DNA from: Paludibacteraceae bacterium
GTDB lineage: Bacteria; Bacteroidota; Bacteroidia; Bacteroidales; Paludibacteraceae
Length of the DNA: 64,000 nt
Assembly (NCBI GenBank): GCA_017527905.1
Contig: JAFXPK010000031.1
Coordinates: forward strand, 1-64,000
Direction: 5' to 3'
Positions 7,635 to 16,036 of the stretch are shown in pieces; within the stretch, counting starts at the first letter, position 1; each line of letters starts with the position of its first letter. Both the position numbers and the translations under genes were made by a program. A model generated the notes under the pieces. That model was not told where the DNA came from and did no database searches. It saw only the letters and a program-made list of their open reading frames with translations.

Positions 7635-7829
7635 TTTACTATTTAGCTATTTACGATTTACTATTTTCATGGCGGAGGGAAGCGGGTTGGGGTTTGGGGT
7701 TGGGCGGTGTGATTATTTACTATTTAGCTATTTACGATTTACTATTTTCATAGCGGAGGGAAGCGGGTTGGGGTTTGGGGTTGGGCGGTGTGATTATTTA
7801 CTATTTAGCTATTTACGATTTACTATTCG
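7635..7829. repeat. 81-bp tandem repeat with G-quadruplex motifs, about 2.4 copies
   Basis: Two full copies and one partial copy of an exact 81-base unit (atttagctat begins at 7641, 7722 and 7803); the full copies differ by one base (ggcgg or agcgg). Each full unit has an AT-rich part (ttactatttagctatttacg) and a G-rich part of the form G3TTG4TTTG4TTG3 at 7684-7704 and 7765-7785, which fits the intramolecular G-quadruplex pattern. The period is a multiple of three, so an apparent 27-residue peptide repeat results, but I do not think it is coding. It lies between the thyA promoter and the secreted-protein gene at 7886. Confidence 0.9.
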
Positions 7830-7885
7830 AATTTCACTATCTTTACGGCGAAACTTTATCAAGTGTCAAAATAGATGATATCAAT

Positions 7886-8335
7886 ATGAGAAATTTCGTA
7901 TTTGTGGTGATGGTTTTATTGAGTGCAAATTTATACGCTCAGATCCTCAATTTCAGTGACATACCGAATGAAAACATATCCCAATTGGATAAAATGGGGG
8001 GTGATGATTCTCCATTCCTGAATGAGTATGAAAGTGCTTACCTTGGTATAGTTTTCAAAGACAGTACAAAGATAGTCCGCAAAGAAAGTCTGAATGGATT
8101 TAATTTTTCAGGGAAGAAAATCGGATTTATTTACGGCGGAGCAAGAAGCAATAAAAAGGAATATTTTGACATGGAGAAAGGAAGATTTAAACGTGGAGAA
8201 ACTCCTAATTCTGGTACGCTGTATATCTTTGATGAAGCCCAAAAGGAAGAATCGGGAGGATATGACGCTGTAATTGTTTATTGGAGCAAATTTCTTTATA
8301 CCAGGGAACAGATTATGAAAAAGATGAAAGACTAA
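7886..8335 (+). CDS. Secreted or periplasmic hypothetical protein
   Basis: A 149-residue protein starting at the ATG at 7886, chosen because it begins a clean signal peptide (MRNFVFVVMVLLSANLYAQ, cleavage probably after YA). An open frame continues upstream into the 81-bp repeat but has no reason to be translated. The mature part is mixed alpha/beta with FSGKKIGFIYGGARSNKKEYFDMEKG in the middle and no family I recognise. The next gene begins 6 bases after its stop, suggesting a two-gene unit. Confidence 0.65.
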   Translation: MRNFVFVVMVLLSANLYAQILNFSDIPNENISQLDKMGGDDSPFLNEYESAYLGIVFKDSTKIVRKESLNGFNFSGKKIGFIYGGARSNKKEYFDMEKGRFKRGETPNSGTLYIFDEAQKEESGGYDAVIVYWSKFLYTREQIMKKMKD

Positions 8336-8341
8336 TTGTAT

Positions 8342-8797
8342 ATGAATTATAAAGAAGTCATACATATGATCCAACCTTTTTTACAACGTGGATGCGATAG
8401 GGAGCATGACGCCTATTGCCCAACAACAGCGCCATTGGAATTCAACGACTTTGTATGGCATGATTCCTCCCTTAGGAATATAAAGATTGATAGGACCCAA
8501 CCTGGGGAACAAGACACGATCGAGTTCGAAATAGAGTTTGATGACGGTCTGTACCAAATCGTTTTCGAATCCGTATATTGGGCCTCTTTCCAAATGAATT
8601 TTGGAGTTCAAGCGATAGAGTCCATATATTTTGCCCATCAGGAGGGACCGGAAAGTGAGTTGGTGCAAGATTTCTATAAATCGAGGAAGGACTTTTTGGA
8701 TGGTATTCCCTTGAATTACTATGAGATCGAGACGAATTCCACTGGTAGTAAACTCCAGATCATAGCCAAAGGGTTCACCTATAAGATCCTTGAATAG
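8342..8797 (+). CDS. Hypothetical cytoplasmic protein
   Basis: A 151-residue acidic protein without signal peptide (start at 8342; an ATG at 8366 giving MIQPFLQRGC is an alternative). Its pattern of short strands (FNDFVWHDSSLRNIKIDR, IEFEIEFDDG, YQIVFESVYWASFQMNFG) resembles small single-domain beta proteins, several of which act as immunity proteins, but I cannot assign a family. It is coupled to the secreted protein upstream. Confidence 0.6.
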   Translation: MNYKEVIHMIQPFLQRGCDREHDAYCPTTAPLEFNDFVWHDSSLRNIKIDRTQPGEQDTIEFEIEFDDGLYQIVFESVYWASFQMNFGVQAIESIYFAHQEGPESELVQDFYKSRKDFLDGIPLNYYEIETNSTGSKLQIIAKGFTYKILE

Positions 8798-8825
8798 CCC
8801 ACAAAAAAATATTTTTTGGAAACGA

Positions 8826-8855
8826 TTGCGGTATCAGAAAATATACTTAACTTTG
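8826..8855 (+). promoter_or_regulatory. Promoter for rpsO
   Basis: TTG at 8826-8828, a 19-base spacer, and TAACTTTG at 8848-8855: a good Bacteroidota promoter. The transcript would start about 27 bases before the rpsO ATG at 8889. Confidence 0.75.
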
Positions 8856-8888
8856 CGGTCGATTTTTAAACATTAAAATTTAAACATT

Positions 8889-9158
8889 ATGTATTTAGAT
8901 GCTGCTAAGAAGCAAGAAATCTTCGGTACATACGGGAAGTCGAATACCGATACTGGCTCACCTGAGGCTCAGATAGCGTTATTTTCATACCGTATTACTC
9001 ATTTGACTGATCACATGAAGTCAAATGCGAAGGATTATAGTACGCAAAGATCATTGAAGGCCTTGGTAGGTAAGCGTCGTCGTATGCTTGACTACTTGAA
9101 GGAGATCGATATCGAAAGATATCGTGCCATCGTTAAGGCGCTCAATCTTCGTAAGTAA
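8889..9158 (+). CDS. rpsO: 30S ribosomal protein S15
   Basis: Primary 16S rRNA-binding protein of the small-subunit central domain. The 89-residue length is exact for S15, with the family signature seen in GSPEAQIALFSYRITHLTDHMK and SLKALVGKRRRMLDYLKEID. It is a single-gene unit with its own promoter and a terminator directly behind it. Confidence 0.97.
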   Translation: MYLDAAKKQEIFGTYGKSNTDTGSPEAQIALFSYRITHLTDHMKSNAKDYSTQRSLKALVGKRRRMLDYLKEIDIERYRAIVKALNLRK

Positions 9159-9176
9159 TCTCGAAGGAGAAAAGGT

Positions 9177-9213
9177 AAAAGGGTGGATCCGATGGGTTCA
9201 CCCTTTCTTTTTC
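9177..9213 (+). terminator. Terminator of rpsO
   Basis: A stem of AAAGGGTG with CACCCTTT is followed by CTTTTTCCC, 19 bases past the rpsO stop. Confidence 0.75.
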
Positions 9214-9226
9214 CCGAAAAGGAAGA

Positions 9227-9254
9227 TAACTTTGCATTTTTAGTTGTATTTTTG
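9227..9254 (+). promoter_or_regulatory. Two candidate -7 motifs before the dCMP deaminase gene
   Basis: TAACTTTG at 9227-9234 and TATTTTTG at 9247-9254. The second would start transcription at or almost at the ATG (9260), giving little or no leader. No convincing -33 element separates the two options. Confidence 0.45.
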
Positions 9255-9259
9255 CGGAT

Positions 9260-9706
9260 ATGGAAGAAAAATCAAACGAAAAAAAGCATCAATTCGACCT
9301 CCGCTACATGCGCATGGCCAAGATATGGGCGGAAAACTCCTACTGCGAGCGCAGGAAGGTGGGCGCCCTCATCGTGAAGGAGAGGATGATCATATCCGAC
9401 GGATACAACGGCACACCGTGCGGCTTCGAGAACGTGTGCGAGGACGAGAACAACAAGACTAAACCTTACGTCCTACACGCCGAGGCCAACGCAATCACGA
9501 AGGTGGCCCGCTCCTCCAACAGCAGCGAGGGCGCTACCCTCTACGTCACCTCCTCCCCCTGCATCGAATGCGCCAAGCTCATCATCCAAGCGGGCATCCG
9601 CCGCGTGGTCTACGAGGAGGAGTACCACACGCCCGACGGAATAGACCTGCTGAAAAGGGCGGGCGTGGAGATCGAACACCTGGAAATCGACAACAACAAA
9701 GACTGA
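9260..9706 (+). CDS. dCMP deaminase family protein
   Basis: A zinc-dependent deoxycytidylate deaminase that turns dCMP into dUMP, the substrate of thymidylate synthase. It has 148 residues. Visible motifs are GALIVKERMIISDGYNGTP, the zinc and proton-shuttle HAEANAI and the second zinc motif SSPCIECAK, the order usual for the family. The ATG at 9260 gives MEEKSNEKKHQFD. It is followed after 6 bases by the S41 peptidase gene, so the two are co-transcribed. Confidence 0.93.
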   Translation: MEEKSNEKKHQFDLRYMRMAKIWAENSYCERRKVGALIVKERMIISDGYNGTPCGFENVCEDENNKTKPYVLHAEANAITKVARSSNSSEGATLYVTSSPCIECAKLIIQAGIRRVVYEEEYHTPDGIDLLKRAGVEIEHLEIDNNKD

Positions 9707-9712
9707 CATACC

Positions 9713-11308
9713 ATGCAAAAAATATTCAACCCTCTATTCGTGGCGATCGCAGCCATCTGCGGAATCCTAGCGGGCTCCATCATCACAGAAAGGCACAACG
9801 AGCGCATCACCCGCACCCATAAGAAACTGGACAACAAAATCGACATGCTGCTGAACCTCGTCAACCTGCAATATGTCGACAAGGTGGACATCGACTCCCT
9901 CGTGGAGCAGTCTATCCCTAAGATCTTGGAGGAGCTTGACCCCCACACGGTCTATGTGCCCGCCAAAGACCTCCAGATGGTGAACGACGAATTGGAGGGC
10001 AGCTTCTCAGGCATCGGTGTTCAATTCAACATACAGAACGACACGGTGATGATCATCAGCGTCATCAGCGGCGGACCCTCCGAGAAACTCGGTATCCTGC
10101 CGGGCGACCGTATCGTGAAGGTGAACGACACCCTCTTCGTAGGCGAGACCATCAACAACGAAAAGGTGATGCACAAGCTCCGCGGACCTAAAGGGACGCA
10201 TGTGACGCTCGGCATCAAAAGACATAGCTCCGACTCGCTACTGTCCTTCGACATCACCCGCGGGGACGTGCCGGTCAACAGCGTAGACGCCCACTACATG
10301 ATGAGGGGGCATACAGGATACGTCAAGGTGGGCAAGTTCGGCGCCAACACCTATAGCGAGTTCGTCCATGCGCTGGAAGAACTCCAAAGCCAAGGCGCCA
10401 ACGAGTTCATCGTCGACCTCAGGGGCAACTCGGGTGGTTTCCTGGAGGCCGCCAGCTACATGATCAACGAATTCCTGCATCCGGACGATATGATCGTCTA
10501 CACGGAAGGGAAGGCGCAAAAACGCCAGGACATCAGGGCGGATGGCCGAGGAATGTTCCAGCAATATCCTTTGGCGGTCCTCATCGACGAATGGTCCGCC
10601 TCCGCCAGCGAGATTTTCGCGGGGGCCATGCAAGACAATGACAGGGGAACCATCATCGGCAGACGCTCCTTCGGAAAGGGATTGGTGCAACAACAAATCA
10701 CCCTGAACGACGGCTCGGCCATCCGACTCACCGTGGCCCGCTACTACACGCCTTCGGGACGCTGCATCCAAAAACCATACGGGGACAAGAGCAAATACCA
10801 ACAAGAAGTGTACGACCGCTACTCCAGCGGAGAAATATACAGTCAGGATAGCATGAAGACCTCCGGTGACACGGTGAAATACTACACGGCAGGCAACCGC
10901 GTGGTCTATGGCGGTGGCGGAATCATGCCGGACATCTTCGTCCCTTATGACACCACCTACATTTCGGCCTACTACACCAAACTGATCAACTCCAGCATCC
11001 TCTACGACTTCGCATTCAAGTTCTCCGACGAGCACCGCCAAATGTTCAAGAGCTTCGGAGACTACAAAACGGCGAACGAATACTTGAAGAGAGAGCCACT
11101 CTTCGACCAAGTGCTGGATTTCGCCGAGACGAAGAATATCAAGAGGAACCTATCACAGGCAGAACATTCGAGGAGGAAAATCACACAGTTGGTCCGTTCC
11201 TACATCCTGCGCAACATCTACGGGGAAAACGCCTTCTACGAGGTATTCCACGAAGATGATCCTGTCGTCAAGGAGGCGCTGAAGGCGTTGAAGGAGGGCT
11301 CGAAGTAA
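9713..11308 (+). CDS. C-terminal processing peptidase (S41 family)
   Basis: Periplasmic serine peptidase of 531 residues, anchored by an N-terminal hydrophobic segment (8-22, FVAIAAICGILAGSI). An N-terminal helical region is followed by a PDZ domain (about 85-170, GSFSGIGVQF and GDRIVKVNDT) and the S41 core with the Ser-Lys dyad: SASASE with Ser297 and GKGLVQQ with Lys322, 25 residues apart as in Tsp. A C-terminal tail of about 150 residues follows. It likely trims envelope proteins. It is the second gene of the dCMP deaminase operon. Confidence 0.93.
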   Translation: MQKIFNPLFVAIAAICGILAGSIITERHNERITRTHKKLDNKIDMLLNLVNLQYVDKVDIDSLVEQSIPKILEELDPHTVYVPAKDLQMVNDELEGSFSGIGVQFNIQNDTVMIISVISGGPSEKLGILPGDRIVKVNDTLFVGETINNEKVMHKLRGPKGTHVTLGIKRHSSDSLLSFDITRGDVPVNSVDAHYMMRGHTGYVKVGKFGANTYSEFVHALEELQSQGANEFIVDLRGNSGGFLEAASYMINEFLHPDDMIVYTEGKAQKRQDIRADGRGMFQQYPLAVLIDEWSASASEIFAGAMQDNDRGTIIGRRSFGKGLVQQQITLNDGSAIRLTVARYYTPSGRCIQKPYGDKSKYQQEVYDRYSSGEIYSQDSMKTSGDTVKYYTAGNRVVYGGGGIMPDIFVPYDTTYISAYYTKLINSSILYDFAFKFSDEHRQMFKSFGDYKTANEYLKREPLFDQVLDFAETKNIKRNLSQAEHSRRKITQLVRSYILRNIYGENAFYEVFHEDDPVVKEALKALKEGSK

Positions 11309-11335
11309 GTTTCCCCAAAGGTTAATATCCAACAA

Positions 11336-12064
11336 TCATTTCGTCAGTAGACCCAGTTCCCGCTGGATCAGGGGAACATTGTCGATGAAGGAGCGCATGT
11401 CGTTATAGATGTAGCTCTCCTCGTACGTTGTCTTCCGTATGCCCTCCTCGCTGAGATGGTAGATCACCGCCCCGGGATAGGCGAGGAGCACAGGCGAGTG
11501 AGTGCTGATGATCAGCTGGCTACCCGCATCCACGGCCCGTTTCATCCAGACGAGGAACCTCAACTGGTTCTGGTACGACAGGGCGGCCTCGGGCTCGTCG
11601 AAGAGATAGAACCCACGCCTCAAACGATTCTCGAAGAAGAGGACCATCCCCTCCCCATGACTATAATCGTGCAAATCCACGCCCCCGTATGACCGGAAAG
11701 GATCGTCGTCGAGGCTGGCGAGGTAAGAGATAGCGTTGTAGAAACTCTCCGCGCGATAGAAGAACATATCGCTGAGGCGATAGGCCGTTTTGGCCAAACG
11801 AAGGGATTCGTTGAGGTTCGAGTGGGTCTCCTTGGTGCTGAACCGGAAGTTCTGTCCGCCCCCCTCCGCATTCATTCCCATGTTCACGGCGACGGCCTCC
11901 ATCAGGGTCGATTTACCGCTACCGTTCTCCCCGATGAGATAAGTCACGTCCGACGTGATCTCCAACGTCTTCAGCGCCTTTATCGCAGGGATGGAGAAAG
12001 GATACTGGTCGTCCTCGCACGGGACGTGGGTATTCGTGATGCGGGAAAGAAATATATTGGCCAT
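11336..12064 (-). CDS. ABC-type/AAA_21 predicted ATPase
   Basis: A stand-alone ATPase of 242 residues. Walker A GENGSGKS lies near residue 40, a degenerate signature region in the middle, Walker B-type YLFDEPEAAL and the switch STHSP. The arrangement matches COG3910-type predicted ATPases, which have no membrane partner. I chose the ATG at 12064 (MANIFLSR) over a TTG eight codons upstream; this puts it 17 bases after the helicase stop. Operon with the helicase gene is likely, but the role is not known. Confidence 0.85.
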   Translation of the reverse strand: MANIFLSRITNTHVPCEDDQYPFSIPAIKALKTLEITSDVTYLIGENGSGKSTLMEAVAVNMGMNAEGGGQNFRFSTKETHSNLNESLRLAKTAYRLSDMFFYRAESFYNAISYLASLDDDPFRSYGGVDLHDYSHGEGMVLFFENRLRRGFYLFDEPEAALSYQNQLRFLVWMKRAVDAGSQLIISTHSPVLLAYPGAVIYHLSEEGIRKTTYEESYIYNDMRSFIDNVPLIQRELGLLTK

Positions 12065-12081
12065 AGGACGTTGTGATTCGT

Positions 12082-13467
12082 TTACCAATTAATTAGATAG
12101 AGCTTTTTCGTCGCACGGGTAAAAGCAGTGTAGAGCCAGCGGAGGTACTCGGCGTTCACCATATCGTCCGTCACGTAGCCCTTATCGAGGAAGACGTTGC
12201 TCCACTGCCCGCCTTGCGCCTTGTGGCAAGTGACCGCATAGGCGAACTTCAGCTGCAGGGCATTCAGGAAAGGGTCTTCCCGCATCGCCTTCAGGCGGTC
12301 CCTTTTGTTGCCGATGTTCATGTAATCCTCCTGGACGGAGAGGAAGAGACGGTTGCTCTCCTCATAGGTGAGGGAAGGCGATTCGCTCCGAAGTGTGTCC
12401 AGCAATATTTTCGCCTCTATTTCAACCTCATAATCAGGGAAATAGAGCGTCGCTTCAGCGAAGTGGAAGCCATAGACCTCCGTACGTCGGCGCACACGGC
12501 GCACCTCGGAGATATCACCGTTCGCGATAAAGTCCAGCTTACCGTCCGTCTGTCTAGACCAGAAGTAGTTGTTCTTCACCACCATGACCCAATCGCCCGA
12601 AGAAAAATCCTCCTCACGGTACAGGATCCTGTTGCGTATCCCCTCGTTGAAAATATTGGTGCGTTTGTTAGACCGGGAGACGATGATGGTCTCGTCCATC
12701 CCCTCACGGTTATAGGCGGAGGAGATCTCCTCGATCAGGTCCTCGCCCGAGACCCTCTTGACGTCGGGGAAGTCCATGTCCACCGTCGGGAAAGCACCCT
12801 CCGCGCCCTGCATCAGGAGGAGACGGAGAGCGGTCGCGTTGTAGAGGATGCCAGACTCGTTCGCTTGGCGCACCACATCCGTCAGGAGAAACTCGTCGAC
12901 AGGGAAGCCATACCCCTTCATATACTCCGCGCACAAGGCAGGGCTCTCTTCCTGGCCCACAGGCGGAAGTTGCGCCGTATCGCCCACCATGATCATGCGA
13001 CACCCATCCCCGCCGTAGACGTACGACATCAGGTCGTCCAGGAGATTGCCAGTGCCGAAGACGGAGTCGCCCGCATTCGCGAGCATGGAAGCCTCGTCCA
13101 CGATGAAAAGCGTATGCTTATGGAGGTTCACGTTCAGGGAGAAATCCGCCTCCAGACTACCCCCCACCCGCTGGCGGTAAATCTTCCGATGCACCGTGGA
13201 GGCGGGATGACCCGAATAGGAAGAGAGCACCTTAGCGGCACGCCCCGTGGGAGCCATCAGGACGACAGGCTGCTCCAGCTCGTCCATCACCCTAATCAAA
13301 GCCGAAACGACCGAAGTCTTTCCCGTACCTGCATATCCCTTCAGGAGGAAGATATGGTCCAAGCCATCCACCACGAATGCGCTCAACAAGTCAATCAAGG
13401 CCTGTTGTTGCGAGGTGGGTTCATGTTCGAACGAGGCGATTATTTTATCCGACAAGAATCGTTTCAT
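12082..13467 (-). CDS. RecD-like ATP-dependent DNA helicase
   Basis: A superfamily 1B helicase of 461 residues. Motif I LKGYAGTGKTSVVSALI lies near residue 39, motif II is IVDEASM, and MIMVGDTAQLPPVG is motif III. The UvrD_C_2-type C terminus has FAYAVTCHKAQGGQWSNVFLD and a final LYTAFTRATKKLYLI. It lacks the N-terminal domain of RecD2, so it is the short form common in Bacteroidales. The ATG at 13467 is preferred over the GTG before it. It is upstream of and probably co-transcribed with the ATPase at 11336. Confidence 0.92.
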   Translation of the reverse strand: MKRFLSDKIIASFEHEPTSQQQALIDLLSAFVVDGLDHIFLLKGYAGTGKTSVVSALIRVMDELEQPVVLMAPTGRAAKVLSSYSGHPASTVHRKIYRQRVGGSLEADFSLNVNLHKHTLFIVDEASMLANAGDSVFGTGNLLDDLMSYVYGGDGCRMIMVGDTAQLPPVGQEESPALCAEYMKGYGFPVDEFLLTDVVRQANESGILYNATALRLLLMQGAEGAFPTVDMDFPDVKRVSGEDLIEEISSAYNREGMDETIIVSRSNKRTNIFNEGIRNRILYREEDFSSGDWVMVVKNNYFWSRQTDGKLDFIANGDISEVRRVRRRTEVYGFHFAEATLYFPDYEVEIEAKILLDTLRSESPSLTYEESNRLFLSVQEDYMNIGNKRDRLKAMREDPFLNALQLKFAYAVTCHKAQGGQWSNVFLDKGYVTDDMVNAEYLRWLYTAFTRATKKLYLINW

Positions 13468-13520
13468 CACTTTTTTGCAAAATAACTTTCGTTAAAAGCC
13501 CATGTTAAAACCTTTTTTTT

Positions 13521-13528
13521 TATTTTTG
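13521..13528 (+). promoter_or_regulatory. Promoter -7 motif for the 13573 operon
   Basis: TATTTTTG fits TAnnTTTG, 45 bases before the ATG at 13573. The helicase gene diverges on the other side. No clean -33 element. Confidence 0.5.
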
Positions 13529-13572
13529 TGCACCAAAAAGAATAGAGAACAAAAATAATTATTAAAAACGAT

Positions 13573-14256
13573 ATGAGAAACGTATTAAAAGCCCTTTTGA
13601 TTGTCGCCTCTGTATTATTGGCGTACATGTGCTATAGAAGCGTGAGAAACCCTATTGAATTCGAGGAAGAAAAGGCAGCCCGTGACAAGGTAGTCATCGA
13701 GAAGTTGATAAACATCCGAAAAGCCCAAATCGCCTACAACGAGGCAAACGAGAAGTATGCTAGCAACATGAAGGATCTGATCAACTTCATCAACACGGGT
13801 GTGATTCCAAAGGTCGCTAAAAAGGGAGAGTTGACAGATGAGCAACTAAAAGCCGGACTGACTGAAGAGATCGCAGTGAACCTCCAAGCAGAGGATGCGG
13901 CAAAATATGGTATCGCGGACTACGATTCATTCATGACGAACTTCCGTCGTGACACGAACTACGTAAGTGTGAAGGCTTCCATCTTCGGAGAGAACTTCAA
14001 CACAGACTCATTCGATATCGTGCCTTTCACTAACAAACAAGTTAAATTCTACATGAAAGACACAATGTTCCTCACTAAGTCAAACGTTACAGTTCCTTTG
14101 TTCGAGGCTAGTGTACCTTACGACGTATACTTGAATGGTCTGAACAAGCAGGAGATCATCAACCTGAACGAAAAGGCTAAGACACTAGGAAAATTCGCAG
14201 GATTGAAGGTGGGTGACGTCAATGCACCAAATAATAACGCAGGAAACTGGGAGTAA
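13573..14256 (+). CDS. Membrane-anchored hypothetical protein
   Basis: A 227-residue protein with one N-terminal membrane segment (about 5-20, LKALLIVASVLLAYMC) and a helical region after it (EEEKAARDKVVIEKLINIRKA) that resembles the start of pilin-like proteins, without a prepilin cleavage site. It ends in low-complexity PNNNAGNWE. Family not recognised; it looks like a conserved Bacteroidales protein. It leads a run in which DUF3822 follows after 4 bases, then rsmD and folB overlapping. Confidence 0.65.
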   Translation: MRNVLKALLIVASVLLAYMCYRSVRNPIEFEEEKAARDKVVIEKLINIRKAQIAYNEANEKYASNMKDLINFINTGVIPKVAKKGELTDEQLKAGLTEEIAVNLQAEDAAKYGIADYDSFMTNFRRDTNYVSVKASIFGENFNTDSFDIVPFTNKQVKFYMKDTMFLTKSNVTVPLFEASVPYDVYLNGLNKQEIINLNEKAKTLGKFAGLKVGDVNAPNNNAGNWE

Positions 14257-14260
14257 TCAT

Positions 14261-15097
14261 ATGGTAGAAATAGCGGAGTCATCTTTCGACCCGGCGAATT
14301 CGCCAGAGCATACATTATCCATTCGGTTCTTACCGGATGGATTTTGTTTTGTTGTCTCCTCTCTTTCAGAGAAGCGTCCGCTCTACTTCTGCCATGTGGC
14401 GGAGAAGGGCAAGAGCGTCATGCAACTGTTCTCCGAGCAATTAAACAAGCTGGATTCGTTCCGGCGCAAGTACAGCGAGGTCATCTTCCTGAACGACGAC
14501 AAAGCGTACACGCTAATGCCCTCCGCAGTCTTCAACGAGACGGAAATGGCCGCATGCTGGAAGTTCTGCACCAACGGAGACCCAAGCGGCGTCAAGATCC
14601 TGCAAGACACCATGGAACTGTGCGACGCGGTACTTCTCCACAGCATACCAACGGAACTGGCCGACCTGCTGGAAGAACGATTCCCCTCCATCCGATACAT
14701 CCACAAGCAAAGCATCCTCGCCACCCAGACGATGATGAAGAGCAAAGCGTCGGGAGAGGAATCCGTCGGCATCCTGATGGGACACGACTCCTTCGACCTG
14801 GCGGTCGTGAAGGACAACACCCTACAGATGGTCAACACATTCCCCCGAAAGGACGATGAGGGATTCCTCTATTTCACCCTCAACGTGTTCGACCAACTGA
14901 AGATAGACCCCTACAAGGCGAAAGTGACCGTCCAAGGGGAAGTGACAGGAAAAACACCAGCGATAACCAAACTGGGCAAATATGTCAGCGACATAAGCAT
15001 CTGCGACCGCCCCAACATCGAATTAGGCAAACAGTTCGCCAAATCCGACATCTGCAATAAACAAACCCTTCTTCTCGACTTACCAACATGCGTGTAA
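14261..15097 (+). CDS. DUF3822 family protein
   Basis: A 278-residue protein with the actin-like/ASKHA-type layout of the DUF3822 family: an N-terminal HTLSIRFLPDGFCFVVSS strand pair and a second half with VGILMGHDSFDLAVVKDNTLQMVNTFP. The function is unknown. I chose the ATG at 14261, four bases past the previous stop and behind a GGAG, instead of a GTG at 14213 inside the upstream gene. The end overlaps the rsmD start by 10 bases, as in other Bacteroidales where DUF3822 precedes rsmD. Confidence 0.8.
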   Translation: MVEIAESSFDPANSPEHTLSIRFLPDGFCFVVSSLSEKRPLYFCHVAEKGKSVMQLFSEQLNKLDSFRRKYSEVIFLNDDKAYTLMPSAVFNETEMAACWKFCTNGDPSGVKILQDTMELCDAVLLHSIPTELADLLEERFPSIRYIHKQSILATQTMMKSKASGEESVGILMGHDSFDLAVVKDNTLQMVNTFPRKDDEGFLYFTLNVFDQLKIDPYKAKVTVQGEVTGKTPAITKLGKYVSDISICDRPNIELGKQFAKSDICNKQTLLLDLPTCV

Positions 15098-15630
15098 TCA
15101 GCGGAAAATATAAAGGGAAACGATTCTCACCTCCCAAAAACCTGAAGGCCCGTCCTACGACAGACGTGGCCAAGGAAGCGTTGTTCGACATCCTCAACAA
15201 CCGTATCGACTACAAGGAGACAAGGGTATTGGACATGTTCGGAGGCACGGGCAGCATCAGCCTGGAATTCGCCTCCAGAGGGTGTCCGAGCGTCACCTTG
15301 ATCGAGATGAACAGCACCAACTACCTGTTCATCAAAAAGACCATCGCGGAGCTGAAAGCCGACGAGATCAACGCCATCAAGGGAGACACGTTCAAGTATG
15401 TGGATCGCTGCGCCTCGCAGTTCGACCTGGTCTTCGCCGACCCTCCGTACGACCATCCTAAACTTCAAGAAATTCCAGACCTCATCTTCCAGCACAATAT
15501 GTTGAGCGATGAGGGTATCCTCATATTGGAGCACCCTAAGGATTTTAATTTCGAGTCACACCCTAACTTCCTTGAACACAGGAAATACGGGCATGTGAAT
15601 TTCACCTTCTTTAAAAACTCGGCAGAATGA
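15088..15630 (+). CDS. rsmD: 16S rRNA (guanine966-N2)-methyltransferase
   Basis: Methylates G966 of 16S rRNA in the assembling small subunit. The 180 residues show MRVISGKYKGKRFSPP, the RPTTDVAKEALFDIL signature, the SAM-binding VLDMFGGTGSISLEFASRG and the catalytic ADPPY. It overlaps DUF3822 upstream and shares ATGA with folB downstream. Confidence 0.94.
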   Translation: MRVISGKYKGKRFSPPKNLKARPTTDVAKEALFDILNNRIDYKETRVLDMFGGTGSISLEFASRGCPSVTLIEMNSTNYLFIKKTIAELKADEINAIKGDTFKYVDRCASQFDLVFADPPYDHPKLQEIPDLIFQHNMLSDEGILILEHPKDFNFESHPNFLEHRKYGHVNFTFFKNSAE

Positions 15631-15986
15631 ATTACCTCATAGTGGACAACCTACAGATATATGCCTACCACGGCGCGATTCCCACGGAGAATGTCGTGGG
15701 AGGAGAGTATAGCGTGTCGCTGAAGATCGGTTACGACTTCTCGAAGGCCGCCCAAACGGATCGCCTGGAGGAGGCCATCAACTATGCGGAGCTCTGCGAA
15801 CTGATAAAGGAAGAGATGCGAAAGCCTTCCCAACTGATTGAGCATGTGGCATGGAGAATCCAACAGTCCATACTGTCTAAGTTCCCACAGATTGAGACGA
15901 TGGAGACCACCGTCCGCAAAATGCACCCACCCGTTCCAGCGCAACTGGAAGCGTCGGCCGTGGTACTGAATTATGTGAGGGAGTAG
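15627..15986 (+). CDS. folB: Dihydroneopterin aldolase
   Basis: A folate-pathway aldolase that splits 7,8-dihydroneopterin into 6-hydroxymethyl-dihydropterin and glycolaldehyde. The 119 residues show IYAYHGAIPTENVVGGEY with the conserved YHG, NYAELCELI, and the conserved Lys in TTVRKMHPPVP. Start and rsmD stop overlap as ATGA. It is the last gene of the run; the MscS gene converges from the other side. Confidence 0.94.
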   Translation: MNYLIVDNLQIYAYHGAIPTENVVGGEYSVSLKIGYDFSKAAQTDRLEEAINYAELCELIKEEMRKPSQLIEHVAWRIQQSILSKFPQIETMETTVRKMHPPVPAQLEASAVVLNYVRE

Positions 15987-16036
15987 GCCTACCCCCTCGG
16001 AATCAACCCTTTTCCTTACCTGACTCCCCTGCCCTA

